DNA of 64,000 bases from Nymphaea colorata (GCF_008831285.2 NC_045139.1:17218354-17282353), one strand, 5' to 3'; positions 21,880-33,009 are shown, counted from the first letter of the stretch. The notes: generated by a model not told the origin, from the letters alone. A program made the numbers and translations.

Positions 21880-22560
21880 AGGTTCATCATAACTTGACCC
21901 ATTGGGTCATGTCCCCTTCACTAGTGATTTACAGGCCCAACCTCCCCACATTTATTTGAGCAGTGCTAGTTGTAATGCTCTGCAAGAGCGTTTGACATGG
22001 CATGTGATGGTCTTGCCAAATGCAGACCCTCTGCAAAGAGAAAGAATTCAGCCCATGACCTTTGAAAGAGGTGTACCCAATAATTTTGCATGTGGGTCTC
22101 GGTGTTCCACAAGTTGGGTGCTATCCTAGCAAATCTATCTATTCTTGGACACTGCTCCAACAGATGTTTAAAATATTAAAGAGATGGAACTTAAAAGCGG
22201 CCAATCGGTATTGGAGAAGAAATCCTTGTCCCATCTCTTTGAAGTCACAGAAAGCCACTTGATTTTATAGGTGGGTCCTCGTGTACATGGTTGGGAGGGT
22301 ATTGATCTTCTCTGTAATTGGAATATGCAAAATTTTCCAATTTACATGATGCATGTACGACTAGTCAAGGAGGGAGCAGAGTTACTTGCGAGAGTAGAGA
22401 TGCATGTACATTATTTGGCAAGATGGGACCTTGCCAACTTCGGGATAACGATGCAAGAGAAGCAAGAATATGGTAGGGACATATGAATCACTAGTGATAG
22501 CAGAATCGACCATTCAACTCAATCATGGTAGGGCCATATAAATCGCAAGTTAAGAAAACA
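21880..22560. other. Type II divergent-promoter spacer
   Basis: The inner DNA between the head-to-head pair 21412/22782 recurs near 47170-47760, and partly near 50110-50390 and 56940-57370, each time before a plus-strand SAUR whose neighbour is a minus-strand SAUR. It carries GACATGGCATGTGATGGT and a GTGTACCCAATAATTTTGCA run. A 64-codon minus-strand frame at 21966-22160 is not kept in the 47-kb copy, so I do not call a gene. Confidence 0.5.
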
Positions 22561-22572
22561 ACAATAGACATC

Positions 22573-22628
22573 CATGTGATTGGGCAATAACATGTCTCTT
22601 AGCTTGCAGTTGTTAACTTTGTATATAT
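22573..22628 (+). promoter_or_regulatory. Promoter of the SAUR at 22782
   Basis: CATGTG at 22573-22578, TGTCTC at 22593-22598, TATATAT at 22622-22628. Confidence 0.75.
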
Positions 22629-22781
22629 GAAGAAGAGGCTTCAAACTTCGTTCATCAAATCAGCTGTTCAGAATTCTCAACATACTCACAGTCAGTTGCT
22701 GCTTCCTACCAATCCTAATCATCTTCCTTATCCTTCAGAAGGAAATTCTCCTGGTTGCTAATTCAAGCTAGCTGTTCAAAA

Positions 22782-23039
22782 ATGATGAGCATTCGCCTGC
22801 CTCTGTCAGTTCTTGCCAAGAAACAAGCAGCTCCTGTCCCTAAGGGGCACTTTGCAGTTTACGTCGGTGAGAGCCGAAAGAGGTTTGTGATTCCAACATC
22901 CTACCTGAAGAATCCTACCTTCCAAGCGTTGCTAAGAAGAGCAGAAGAGGAGTTTGGTTTTGAGCATCACTGTGGCCTCACGATTCCATGCAATGAAGAT
23001 GCCTTCCAAGCGCTCACAGCACATATGGCATACGCATAG
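22782..23039 (+). CDS. SAUR: SAUR family protein, gamma type with APVPKG (85 aa)
   Basis: Substitutions against alpha: I10V, G18P (APVPKGHF), K53R, S64C, V74A, S77A, F78L, Q81H and C84Y. It shares G18P with 50610 and 57614, which stand in the same type II context, so these three form a subgroup. An in-frame ATG at 22755 would add nine residues; MMSIRLP at 22782 is preferred because the paralogues agree on it. The 3' region has TGTATACA (not a strict UGUANAUA) and a variant hairpin GGGATCAGAATCCC near 23090-23113. Confidence 0.95.
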   Translation: MMSIRLPLSVLAKKQAAPVPKGHFAVYVGESRKRFVIPTSYLKNPTFQALLRRAEEEFGFEHHCGLTIPCNEDAFQALTAHMAYA

Positions 23040-23114
23040 AGGCAACCTTCCACAATTTTGTCAACATCGTTTTGATTTTTTCTCCGTTTGTGTATACAAG
23101 GGATCAGAATCCCA

Positions 23115-24300
23115 CTGCTACCAAATTACAGATAGAAATCAATCACTTCCCAAAAATTTATGGCGTCAATACTTTCTCTCTTTCTACTTCATAACAACTT
23201 TATGACAAAGATCCATTTGTTGTGCATGTGTGTGCGTCTCTGTGTACATATATGTATATGTAGTAGTGGCCATATACTGGAGAAAGGACTGAGAACAGTT
23301 ACAGGGAGACAATAAGAACCCATATGCCCTTGTTAAGATCATCTCTTTTTCAGTTGGTTGCTCGTAAACCCTAATTTATAATCAAGTCCTGATAGCGTTC
23401 GCGATCCATAATAATTGCATCTTCGCTGCAGAATATAGCTCTGACGAACTTACAAGTTTCTAATGTGTAGTACCTAAAGCTGCAACTCCCAACTCTTTTG
23501 GGTACTGTTTCTGAGTTGATTCAGTTTTGCTTAATCCCAATTTGGTCCACTTAGCTCCAGAAGTTTGTTTGATAAACAATAGGTTTGATCTAAGTGCCCT
23601 GTTCATAAGAATGCCGCTTCAAAATGTTGTTGAAATTCGTCTTTCCCTCTCTATACTGACGAAGCCTAAATGGAAATGAGGCATTTAGTTGTTTAACAAA
23701 GACACGCTAGTTGAGAATTTGAAGGTTACTTGTAATTTTAGTTGAAATACGCAGTTTATTGCTCCCAGAAAGCATTCCAATCACTTTTAAAGAAGGATAA
23801 AACAAGATAACGAGTTCTAGATTTTCTGTAGGTTTAACGCAAATGTTCTTATTTCATTACCAAATTGTGATTTGTCTATTTTGATGCTTTGAAAATGGGA
23901 GCTTATTCAAGCGGTTAATTTTTTTTTTTTTAAGAAAAAAAAAAACAATTAGAAGTGCCGGACAACACTTCATGGCCAAATCAAATCCTCTTACAGATCT
24001 ATGTGACGGGCGCTGCGCTGCGACATATTTATTTTGTGAAGTTGCACTGCGTCATGATCTAGAAGAAGATTACCTCAGTAGGCCCATATGATACGATGCT
24101 ACCAATTAATTCTGGATTGTTCCTAAAATATCTCGCCTCCGACACCGGCAGTGAAATATTGCTCTAGGGACTTCAGGTTATATTTCGCAGGACTTAGTCA
24201 GAAAAATATTTTGTATAGCCGTCAAGTCATCCATTCTAAGGTCTGCCAAGAACGTGATTCTCTATCTTGTGTGATGTACAAGTGCAATCGATGATCTGGC
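23115..24300. other. Convergent spacer, no gene seen
   Basis: A multi-copy 3' spacer shared with 31130-32360 and 38220-38880 (strings such as TGCAACTCCCAACTCTTTTG and TTGGTCCACTTAG), then the module found left of alpha genes (about 23990-24250). No coding frame is conserved. Confidence 0.5.
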
Positions 24301-24324
24301 GAGAGAGAGAGAGAGAGAGAGAGA
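24301..24324. repeat. (GA)n microsatellite downstream of an alpha SAUR
   Basis: Twelve GA units at the conserved place 3' of the SAUR at 24440. Confidence 0.9.
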
Positions 24325-24439
24325 TTTGTAGGACAAATTGTATTGATTTTTGTGATTGGTAATGATGGGATTTTGATCCCCTTATATACAGAACAATGTA
24401 TTCAGCTCCAGATCAAAATTGGATGGTGATTGGATTCAT

Positions 24440-24697
24440 CTATGCACATGCTATTTCCGCCGTGAATGCTTGAAAGGCATCTTCATTGCATGGAATTGTA
24501 AGGCCATTGTGATGCTCAAATCCAAACTCCTCTTCTGCTCTTCTTAGCAATGCTTGAAAGGTAGAATTCTTCAAGTAGGATGTTGGAATCACAAACCGCT
24601 TTCGGCTCTCGCCCACATACACCACAAAATGCCCCTTAGGGACACCAGTTGCCTGTTTCTTGGTAAGAATTGAAAGAGGCAGGCGAATGCTCATCAT
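24440..24697 (-). CDS. SAUR: SAUR family protein, alpha type, diverged (85 aa)
   Basis: Changes against alpha: A12T, A17T, A25V (HFVVYVG), P45S, K53R, S64N, V74A, S77A, Q81E and M82I (ends AEIACA). No residue of the PKGH or CNED motifs is lost. Start 24697. TATATATA is at 24845-24852, CACATG at 24910-24915, and a combined CATATGG/TGTCTC pair lies further upstream (TGTCTC at 24943-24948). The 3'UTR element is at 24367-24390. It is first in a three-gene unit with 26219 (broken) and 27485. Confidence 0.93.
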   Translation of the reverse strand: MMSIRLPLSILTKKQATGVPKGHFVVYVGESRKRFVIPTSYLKNSTFQALLRRAEEEFGFEHHNGLTIPCNEDAFQAFTAEIACA

Positions 24698-24959
24698 CTT
24701 GCTGCGTTTGGCTTGAATTGATGAACCTTTAGCTTTGCCTTGTGAAGGATGAAGAAGAAGAAAAGAAACAGGAAGGTGCAGCTTGAGTATGAGAAATATT
24801 GAGACTCGGTGATTTGATGAGCAAAGTTTGAAGACTCTGTTGTGTATATATAAGAAAGGTGAGTGGGCAGGAATCCCAAAGTAATACCACGGGCATATCT
24901 TTGCTAAATCACATGGTTGTCATGACTTGACCCATATGGTCATGTCTCCATCAGGCCCA

Positions 24960-26160
24960 CAACCCCACATTTTGTTGGCCAGTCCTAATTGCACTGCCAT
25001 GAAACAACCGCAGTTCATAGCATGTTGGATGTCTAGAAATAGTATCTACCAACATGACATGCTTTTGTCTATTTCTAGAACATCTCCCAATAGCTTCATG
25101 TCCCAATTCACCATGTATCATAGGAATTGCAAGGCCAAGATCAGCTCCTTTTAACTTTTTTCTTCTTCAAAGAATAGAGAATAGGATTCAGCACAACTCT
25201 ACGGCCACCTAAACATATAAAAGTAATTAGTAATTCCTTTAACATCATCCCACAGTTCTTCAAAACAGAGATCAACAGAATTCCAAATAATAACTAAAAA
25301 TATTCAAGAATCATTACTGGTTGCCGCAATGAAACTTCAAAAATCAAAATAGTGCTATATGCAGTGGATAACTGGTCAAACCTCTTCGAAGGGAGAAAAG
25401 AACCAGTTGAGTCTTGGTGTCCTGGCACTTTGTCCCTGGTTGTTGGAAACAGGGCATGTGCTTTGGCACATTGCTGTGTAATCCATAAGCTTGTGAAGTT
25501 GTTTTGTACCATTACAGCAATAGGCCCCTCTAGGGCTCATTATTGAAGCAGTCATTAATCAACCCTAAAACTATGGTCTAGATTTTAGAACATGTCCCTT
25601 CACGAAGTTATTGAGATAAATGATTCAATCAGATGCACATCTACCTTGCAGTGGAGAAGGGCCTTTAATTAGGAGAACCATCGGGTAGTTCCATAAGCAT
25701 CCACATGCTCTTGTCAAGAACACGTCTTGTGAAGCATCTTTCTTACTGATGTTGAAATCTGAAATTTAGCTCAGAGAGTCTAGTTACACCATTTTACCAG
25801 AATAGCAATTTGTATCACAACCTCTATTCTGTAATCTGCTTCAGGTACCACCTAAGCAGAGTATATTATGCACACATGCAATTCTTTTCACTTGGGTACT
25901 CTATATGGGTTAGATCAAGCACGAGCCCATCTGAAATCTAATCACCCCAAGATTTCTGTGATCTAAGTTGACATAAAACATGGCCTGAATCAAATGAAAG
26001 ATTGTCCAATTGAACAACGGGCCATTTTTCATCAGAATAGAGTTTACGTTATTCATGTGGATGGAAAAGAAATGCAGGCAAACCTCACCCTGATTCAGGT
26101 CCATTTGGTAACTTGTGCTTTGCAAAAAACCTAGTTTTGTCTAGCTTCATCTACTTGGTG
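24960..26160. other. Spacer of the alpha-beta-plus unit, first copy
   Basis: Recurs at about 33010-34200, 39540-40620 and 45060-46180, each time between an alpha SAUR and the next minus-strand SAUR. Shared strings include TCTTGGTGTCCTGGCACTTT and CCACATGCTCTTGTCAA. The frames it contains differ between copies, so I see no gene. Confidence 0.6.
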
Positions 26161-26218
26161 GGTTTATATATGTACACAGACAGACACACACACAAGCAGA
26201 TTATTCATCATAAAGTGG

Positions 26219-26499
26219 CTAAACAGCAGAAAGAGAAAAAGTGTTGAGACATGCCATTTGTGCTGTGAGTGCTTGGAAGGCATCTTCATTGCATGGAATC
26301 GTGAGGCCGCTTTGATGCTCAAAACCGAACTCCTCTTCTGCTCTTCTTAGCAATGCTTGAAAGGTAGGATTATTCAAGTACGATGTTGGTATCACAAACC
26401 GCTTTCGGCTATCACCACATAGACTGCAAAGTGTCCCTTAGGGACAGCAGCTGCTTGTTTCTTGGCAAGAACTAGCAGAGGGAGGCGAATGTTCATCAT
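26219..26499 (-). pseudogene. SAUR pseudogene, beta type: 1-nt deletion and lost 3' end
   Basis: Start at 26499 (MMNIRLP). The frame holds to PKGHFAVYV and then one base is missing in the GTCGGT codons, giving VIAESGL and a stop, so 35 residues are made. After the lesion the other frame reads the full SAUR C-terminus to QMAC. There the normal stop has been removed by a second deletion that joins the gene to DNA normally about 100 bases further downstream (CTCAACACTTTTTC). The next stop in that frame is at 26219-26221. TATATATAG near 26648-26657 and CACATGG near 26702 survive, so it may still be transcribed. Confidence 0.85.
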
Positions 26500-26699
26500 T
26501 TTTGAATACCTAACTTGATAGAGGCAAGCGACTTCTCTTTCTGAAGGATGAAGAAGATGATTGGGATTGGTAGGAAACAGCAATTGTATGAGTATGTTGA
26601 GGATCTTGATCAGCTGATTTGATGAATAAAGTTTGAAGTCACTGCTGCAAATATATAGAGAAGATAACAAGTGTAAGCAAAGAGACCTCTTATTGCTAA

Positions 26700-27270
26700 A
26701 TCACATGGTTGTCTGTTCTACACCTACACCTACATCATGAATCATCACACATGGAGTTGTTCCCCTCACTAATGATTCATATGGCCCTACCAAGATTGAG
26801 TTACCTGCCCACCTTGATATTGCCTGTGGCTTCCTCAGCCTGCATAGCAATGCACACCCCACAACAATTGTAATGTCCATGTTGTTCTTTCATTGCTGTT
26901 CTTCCATTTTAATTTTAATATAATGCAGATCAAAATTACTGAAGAGCAAGCTCGTGCTCTGGTTTTCAAAAACATCTTTGATCCAAATTACATCAAAATT
27001 AAATTGGAAGAGAAGCATGGAGTAGCAACATGGACCTAGCAATAGTTGTGGGGCATAGTGAGTGGAGGCTAAGGAAGCCATAGGTAATGGCAAGTTGAGT
27101 AAAGGCTTGTTCTAAACATCCAATGTGCTAGTGTCTTGGCTGTCCCATATTTACAGCTACTAGGACCACATACTCAATCTTGGCTGGGCCATGTCAATCC
27201 CTAGTGCAAAGAACAACACCATAGATGTCGATTCTTGAGGTAGGTGTACAATAGACAACCATGTGATTTA
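26700..27270. repeat. Palindromic divergent promoter region (type I), 26-27 kb
   Basis: The arms pair around a centre near 26990: CATATGGCCCTACCAAGATT on the left against its reverse-complement-like TCAATCTTGGCTGGGCCATG on the right, and GGCTTCCTCAGCCTGCATAG against GAGGCTAAGGAAGCC. It lies between the minus-strand pseudogene at 26219 and the plus-strand SAUR at 27485. Confidence 0.75.
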
Positions 27271-27335
27271 GCAAAAAAATGTCTCTTACCTCACAGTTGT
27301 TATCTTTCTCTCTCTCTCTATATATATATATATAT
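27260..27335 (+). promoter_or_regulatory. Promoter of the SAUR at 27485
   Basis: CATGTG at 27260-27265, TGTCTC at 27280-27285, a CT-rich run and then TATA repeats at about 27319-27335. Confidence 0.75.
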
Positions 27336-27484
27336 GCAGCAATGCCTCCAAAGTTTATTCATCAAATCAGCTGTTCAGAACCCTCAACAAACGCATACTC
27401 AATTTTTTGCTTCCTTACAATCCCAATCTTCTTCTTCATCCTTCAAAAGGAAAGTTGATTGCTAATTCAGTTAGCTGTGCAAAA

Positions 27485-27742
27485 ATGATGAGCATTCGCC
27501 TGCCTCTGTCAGTTCTTGCCAAGAAACAGACAGCTGGTGTCCCAAAGGGGCATTTTGCTGTCTATGTCGGTGACAGCCGGAAGCGGTTTGTGATTCCAAC
27601 ATCCTACTTGAAGAATCCAACCTTCCAAGCATTGCTAAGAAGAGCAGAAGAGGAGTTTGGCTTTGAGCATCACAGTGGCCTTACCATTCCATGCAATGAA
27701 GATGCCTTCCAAGCATTCACAGCCCAAATGGAGTGGGCATAA
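27485..27742 (+). CDS. SAUR: SAUR family protein with altered C-terminus (85 aa)
   Basis: Substitutions: I10V, A16T, E30D, K53R, V74A, S77A and A83E/C84W, so the usual QMACA end is QMEWA. An in-frame ATG at 27407 would add 26 residues, but they are absent from the conserved protein. It keeps TGTATATA plus GGGATCAAAGTCCC at 27796-27818. Close relatives are 19645 and 42156 (shared E30D in a plus-strand promoter context). Confidence 0.94.
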   Translation: MMSIRLPLSVLAKKQTAGVPKGHFAVYVGDSRKRFVIPTSYLKNPTFQALLRRAEEEFGFEHHSGLTIPCNEDAFQAFTAQMEWA

Positions 27743-27819
27743 AGGAAACCAACCAAAAACAATTTTGTCAATTTTGTCCTCTTTTTTTTCCATTGTGTAT
27801 ATATGGGATCAAAGTCCCA

Positions 27820-29090
27820 ACTCTTACCAAATTACAAATAGAAATGCAATCAGCAGAACTTTACTGCCTCAGCGTCTTATCTCTTTCTGCTTTTTAACCA
27901 CTTTATGCTAAATAATCTGCTTGCGTGTGAGAATATGTGTCTATACATAGTCACCAAGAAATTAAACATCAAAAATTTGAGGCCTATGTAAATGTATGCA
28001 TGGCAGAATGCCAATTTGGACATGCTCCCCTTTTGGTAAGGGGAACCTCAAATATTTACAACAGATGAAATTTGGATTTGATCTTCATAAATGTGTCATT
28101 TTTTTAATGAAAATGGATATTGAAAATGTTTTTCTTAATAAATAATTTTTTGGCTGAATTTGGCGTGTGCTTCCACAGCATAGACAGTTCAACCATGTAA
28201 CAGTTCCCCTGCTACACCAAATCATTCGTATGATTCGAATATTTTGAGACAGGCAATGCTGCTCAATTGATCGACAAATTCAAATTTCTTTAATTGATCC
28301 ATTTCTGTTGTTTTCCCTAAAAATTAGGCATATGCATTTTCCGCAAATTCAACTATGTGGCAGTTTTCTGATTAACAGTAAAGCATAGAAAAGAACAAGC
28401 GCCCAAGGAAGCCAAAAGTATACAACCAAAAATAAGAACCAGAATGAGAAGTAGTGAGTTGAGGCAAATGAATTGATGGATTGACATCCCATCATGCATT
28501 GGAAATGGATGCATTCAGTTGCTTAGAGAAAACCCTCTAGCTGACAATTTGAAGATTGATTGTAATTTCATTTGAAATACGAGGTTTGCTTCTCTGAGAA
28601 AGCATCCCAATCAATTTTGAACGATATGTTTTTTTCCATAAAAATAAAGATCACGAGGGTTTCATATATACTAGACGCTCCACAATTTATAATTAATGTT
28701 CTTAAATTTTGATAACAAAATTGTGGTTTGAAAAATGGGAACGCATTCAAGCGGTTAGATTAAAAAAATAATTAAAAATGCTGCACATCATCCTCAAATC
28801 TAATATATATTTCTAGTTCCCAATAATCCTCCAAGAGGTCTATGTTTCGCCACTGCACTGCAATCTATTTATTTTGTTTGTGATCTGCATGATAATCTGG
28901 AAGAAGATCTCTTAAGTAGGCTGATACGATACCATACGTTACTACCAATACTGCTAAAGAATCATTACATTGTTCTTGAAAAGATTTCGACTCGGATACC
29001 GGCACGGAAAATGACGTATTGTCATTGTGTATCCTTTCTAAGAGCTGTCAAGATTGTGATGGATTTGCTTGACGTATGAACAAAGTAGAA
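27820..29090. other. Convergent spacer, no gene seen
   Basis: Closely matches the spacer at 19970-21240 (same AAACATCA, GGCAATGCTGCT, AAGCCAAAAGTA strings), showing that the plus SAUR and its 3' flank were duplicated together. No coding frame. Confidence 0.55.
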
Positions 29091-29127
29091 GATCTGGATG
29101 TGTGTGTGTGCACGAGAGAGAGAAAGA

Positions 29128-29430
29128 AAAATGTATATCAAAATTTAGGGACACTAGTTACAAAATTTGGGAATAAGACAAACCGCAAAGACGGAAGCAA
29201 AAACATGAAATATATAGTACAATTCACAGAAAAACGAAAGAAAAGGTACAACTCATAGAAAAACGAAAGAAGAGGGGTGGGGAGAGAGTGAGAGGATGAA
29301 ATGACACCATCACCTAGCTATAGAAAGAGGACGATGCCGCAGCCAAATGGCAAAATGGACATTTCCTGTACAAGACGAGCCACAATACTCCGGCAAAGAG
29401 AAGGTGCCCCTGAAGATTGCCATGCCAAAG
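29128..29430. other. Unclassified insertion splitting a GA tract
   Basis: At other alpha loci the GA tract is continuous. Here about 300 bp separate CACGAGAGAGAG from GAGAGAGGGAGAGAG. The inserted DNA includes two copies of ACAGAAAAACGAAAGAA-like sequence (29219-29276). I found no terminal repeats and recognise no protein in its frames. Confidence 0.45.
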
Positions 29431-29565
29431 AGAGAGGGAGAGAGAGAGATTTTTTAGAAGAAATTGTATTGATTTTTTTGATTGGTAATAATGGGAATTT
29501 GATCCCCTTACATACAAACAGTATATTGAGCTCCAGTTCAAAATCGGAGGCTGGCTGAGCTTTAT

Positions 29566-29822
29566 CTACGCACATGCCATCTGTACAGTGTATGCTTGAA
29601 AGACGTCTTCGTTTCATGGAATTGTAAGGCAGTTGCGATGCTCAAAGCCAAACTCCTCTTCTTCTCTTCTTAGCAATGCATGGAAAGTAGGATTTTCAAG
29701 TAGGACGTTGGAATCACAAACCGCTTCCTGCCATCACCGACATAGACAGCAAAATGCCCCTTAGGGACACCAGCTGCCTGTTTCTTGGCAAGAACTGACA
29801 AAGTCAGGCGAATGCTCATCAT
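29566..29822 (-). pseudogene. SAUR pseudogene, alpha locus: single-base deletion
   Basis: Start 29822 (ATGATG). The frame runs through [24 protein letters not shown], then one base is missing in the AAGAATCC codons, so it reads ILLSMHC and stops. The locus is 257 nt from start to normal stop, exactly one short of the 258 of its relatives. Beyond the lesion the CNED region is also altered. It faces the truncated SAUR at 30649, so both members of this divergent pair are damaged. Confidence 0.85.
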
Positions 29823-30029
29823 CTTTCAACAGCTAACTTGAACTAGCAACCAAGTGCGTTTTCCTTCTGAAGGATGAATAAGATGATTAGGATTGGTTGG
29901 AAACAGCAATTGAATATGAGACTGTTCAGGATTCTGAACAGCTGGTTTGATGAACAAAGTGTGAAGGCGCTGCGACATACATATAGAGAAAGCTACCAAC
30001 TAAAGCTGAGAGACATATCGTTGCCAAAT

Positions 30030-30450
30030 CACATGGTTAGTCTATTTGTACACCTACATCTTCAATCGTCTCATATGGTGTTGTTCTCTTCAATCGTGAT
30101 TCATATGGCCCTACCAATAATAAGTGGCCTCGGTTGTAATAACTATGTGACAGTCAAATCTTTAGCACATTGGATGTCTGTAACAAGCCTTTACCTGCTC
30201 AACTCGCCATTACCCATGGGTTCCTGTCACACAATCACTATGCACGCCCCACAACGACTGCAATGTCGACGTTGTTGCTCCAGCGTTAATTTGTTCTAGA
30301 CATCCAACGTGACAGAGATTTGGCTGTCCCATATTTACAGCGACTATGACCACTTAACTCAATCTTGGCAGGGCCATATGAATCACCAGTGAAAGAGGAC
30401 AACACCATATATGTCAGTTGATGATGTGGGCGTACAACAGACAACGATGT
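30030..30450. repeat. Palindromic divergent promoter region (type I), 30 kb
   Basis: TTCATATGGCCCTACCAATA near 30108 pairs with TTGGCAGGGCCATATGAATC near 30365; CATTGGATGTCTGTAACAAG near 30168 pairs with TTCTAGACATCCAACGTG near 30295. The centre is near 30235, midway between the starts at 29822 and 30649. Confidence 0.75.
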
Positions 30451-30648
30451 GACTTAACAACTTCTTGTTTCTTAGCATACAGTTGTTATGATTGTCTATA
30501 TATATGCAGCAGCGCCTTCAAGCATTGTTCATCAAATCAGCTGTTCAAAATCCTCAACATACTCGTATCAATTTCTGCTTCCGGCCAATCCTAATCTTCT
30601 TCAGAAGGAAGAGTCACTCGGCTGCTAAATCAAGTAAGCTGTTCCAAA

Positions 30649-30906
30649 ATGATGAGCATTCGCCTGCCTCTGTCAGTTCTTGCCAAAAAGCAGGCAGCTG
30701 CAGTCCCTAAAGGACACTTTGCAGTCTATGTCGGTGAGAGCCGAAAACCGTTCGTGATTCCAACATCCTGCTTGAAGAATCCTACCTTCCAAGCATTGCT
30801 AAGAAGAACAGAGGAGGAGTTTGGCTTTGAGCATCATAGTAGCCTCACAATTCCATGAAACGAAGATGCGTTCCAAGCACTCACAGCACATATGGCATGC
30901 GCTTAG
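30649..30906 (+). pseudogene. SAUR with a nonsense codon at residue 70 (69-aa product)
   Basis: The frame opens normally at ATGATG and stops at TGA in the place of Cys70 (TGC), ending LTIP. After the stop the same frame continues NEDAFQALTAHMACA to the normal TAG at 30904-30906, so the lesion is a single nonsense change and the total length is still 258 nt. Two core residues are also altered: R34P (RKPF) and Y41C. The promoter TATATATA (near 30497) and the 3' TGTATATA with GGGATCAAAGTCCC (near 30965-30989) remain. A short product is possible but loses the C-terminal helix. Confidence 0.8.
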
Positions 30907-30989
30907 AGGAAACATTCCACACTCAATTTTGTCGATATTGTTTTGTTTTGTTTTTTCTCCTTTTATGTATATAAGGGATCAAAGTCCCA

Positions 30990-32365
30990 CTGCTACCAAA
31001 TTACAGATAGAAATACAATCACTTCCCAAAAATTTATGGCGTCTATGCTTTTTCTCTTTCTGCTTTTTAACCACTTTATGACACACGATACATTTGTTGT
31101 TGTGTGTGTGTGTGTGTGTCTGTGATCATATATAGATGGACATATATATATAGTACTGACCATATACAGAGAAAGGACTGAGATCAGGACAGTTACAGAG
31201 AGCCCAAAAAAACGCATATGCCCTTGTTATATCATTCCTTTTTCAGTTGGTTGCTCGTAAATCCCTAATTTTTAATCAAGTCCTTACAGCATTTGCGATA
31301 CATCGCAGAATATAGCCGTGACGAACTTACAAGTTTCTAAACTGTAGTACCTAAAGTTGCAACTCCCAACTCTTTTGGTTACCCCTTCTGAGTTGATTCA
31401 GTTCAGCTTAAGCCAATTTGGTCCTCACAGTCACAGATCAAGAAGTTTGTGACAAAAAACAATAAGGCTGACCGAAATCCCCTGTTTTTGCTTCTAATGA
31501 AATCAAGGATGCCTGTCATATCAGAACATACTTCTGGCCTGGAACACAACGTAGCGTTTGCACGGTTTAAATGTTTTATAAAAGTCAATGTTGCTGAATT
31601 GGTAGACGAATTTCGAATCTCTTTACTTTATTCATTTGTTTTGTTTTTCCAAAATAATTGGCATTTTAATTTGCCGTAAAAACAAATATGAAAAAATGGC
31701 AGTTTTCTTAGTAACAAAACACCATGGTAAGATGAATGGCTTAAGGAAGCCAAAAGAATATACAACCGAAAGTAGAAACCAAAATGAGATGTAGTGGGTG
31801 GAGGCAAATAGATTATTGGGCTGAGATCCCATCATGTATAGCAATCCCGAACTTTTGTTCATGAGAATACGGATTCAAAATTTTGTTTAACCCTCTCTAT
31901 ACTGAGGATGCCTAAATGGAAATGATGCATTTAGCTGTTTATTTCCTATTTTGATGCTCTGAAAATAGGAGCTTATTCAAGCGGTTAGACTTTCTTTTTT
32001 TCTTTTTTTTTTTTGAGAAGGGAGCAGGACAACACATCATGGCGAAACCAAGTCTTCTTTTACCAGATCTATGTGACGGACGCTGCGCTGCAATATATAT
32101 ATATATATTGTGAAGTTGCTCTGCCTTAGGATCAGGAAGAAGATTGCTTCAGTAGGACCATATGATACGATGCTATGAATGAATCTGCATTGTCCTTAAG
32201 ATATCTCGCCTCTGACACCGGTAGGAAAATATCGCTCGAGAGACTTCGGTTTTGGATTGCGCAGGACATATAAGAAGAATATGTTGTATAGCCATCAAGT
32301 CGTCCATTTTAAAGATCGTGAATCTCTATCTTGCTCGATGTAGAACTGCAATCGAGGATATGGCG
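30990..32365. other. Convergent spacer, no gene seen
   Basis: The same 3' spacer family as 23115-24300. A 70-90-codon frame appears in one copy only. (GT)n near 31101-31119 and short (TA)n near 32095-32110. Confidence 0.5.
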
Positions 32366-32506
32366 AGCGAGAGAGACAGAGAGAGAGAGCTTTGTGAAAA
32401 GAAATTGTATTCATTTTTGTAATTGGTAATAATGGGATTTTGATCCCTTTATATACAGAACAATATATTCAGCTCTAAACCAAAATTGGGTGATGATTTG
32501 CTTCCT

Positions 32507-32764
32507 CTATGCACATGCCATTTGTGCTGTGAATGATTGGAAGACGTCTTCATTGCACGGAATTGTGAGGCCACTGTGATGCTCGAAACCGAACTCCTCT
32601 TCTGCTTTTCTCAGCAATGCTTGGAAGGTAGGATTCTTCAAGTAGGATGTTGGAATCACAAACCGCTTTCGGCTTTCGCCCACATACACAGCAAAATGCC
32701 CTTTAGGGACACCAGCTGCCTGTTTCTTGGCAAGAATTGAAAGAGGCAGGCGAATGCTCATCAT
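32507..32764 (-). CDS. SAUR: SAUR family protein, alpha consensus (85 aa)
   Basis: The protein is identical, residue for residue, to those at 213 and 7548, although it lies in a different type of unit 25 kb away. Start 32764. TATATATA at 32903-32910, CACATG at 32967-32972, CATATGG just beyond and TGTCTC at 33000-33005. The 3'UTR element is at 32434-32457. It is first of the unit with the split SAUR (34702/36977) and the stop-loss SAUR (37774). Confidence 0.95.
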   Translation of the reverse strand: MMSIRLPLSILAKKQAAGVPKGHFAVYVGESRKRFVIPTSYLKNPTFQALLRKAEEEFGFEHHSGLTIPCNEDVFQSFTAQMACA

Positions 32765-33009
32765 CTTGTTGTGCTTAGCTCGAAGTAGTAGCTCCGCTCG
32801 TGTAGGATGGAGAAGAAGAAAAGAAACAGGAAGATGCAGCTTGAGTATGATGAATATTGAGACTCGGTGATTTGATGAGCAAAGGCTGAAGACTCTGTGG
32901 CGTATATATAAGAAAGGTGAGTGGCAGTAATATCAAAGTAATGCCACAGACATATCCTTGCTAAATCACATGGTTGTCATGACTTGACCCATATGGTCAT
33001 GTCTCCTTC

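Noticed and set aside
21966-22160. 64-codon minus-strand frame in the type II spacer
   Set aside because: The homologous DNA at 47.2-47.4 kb has stops in this frame, so it is not conserved as protein.
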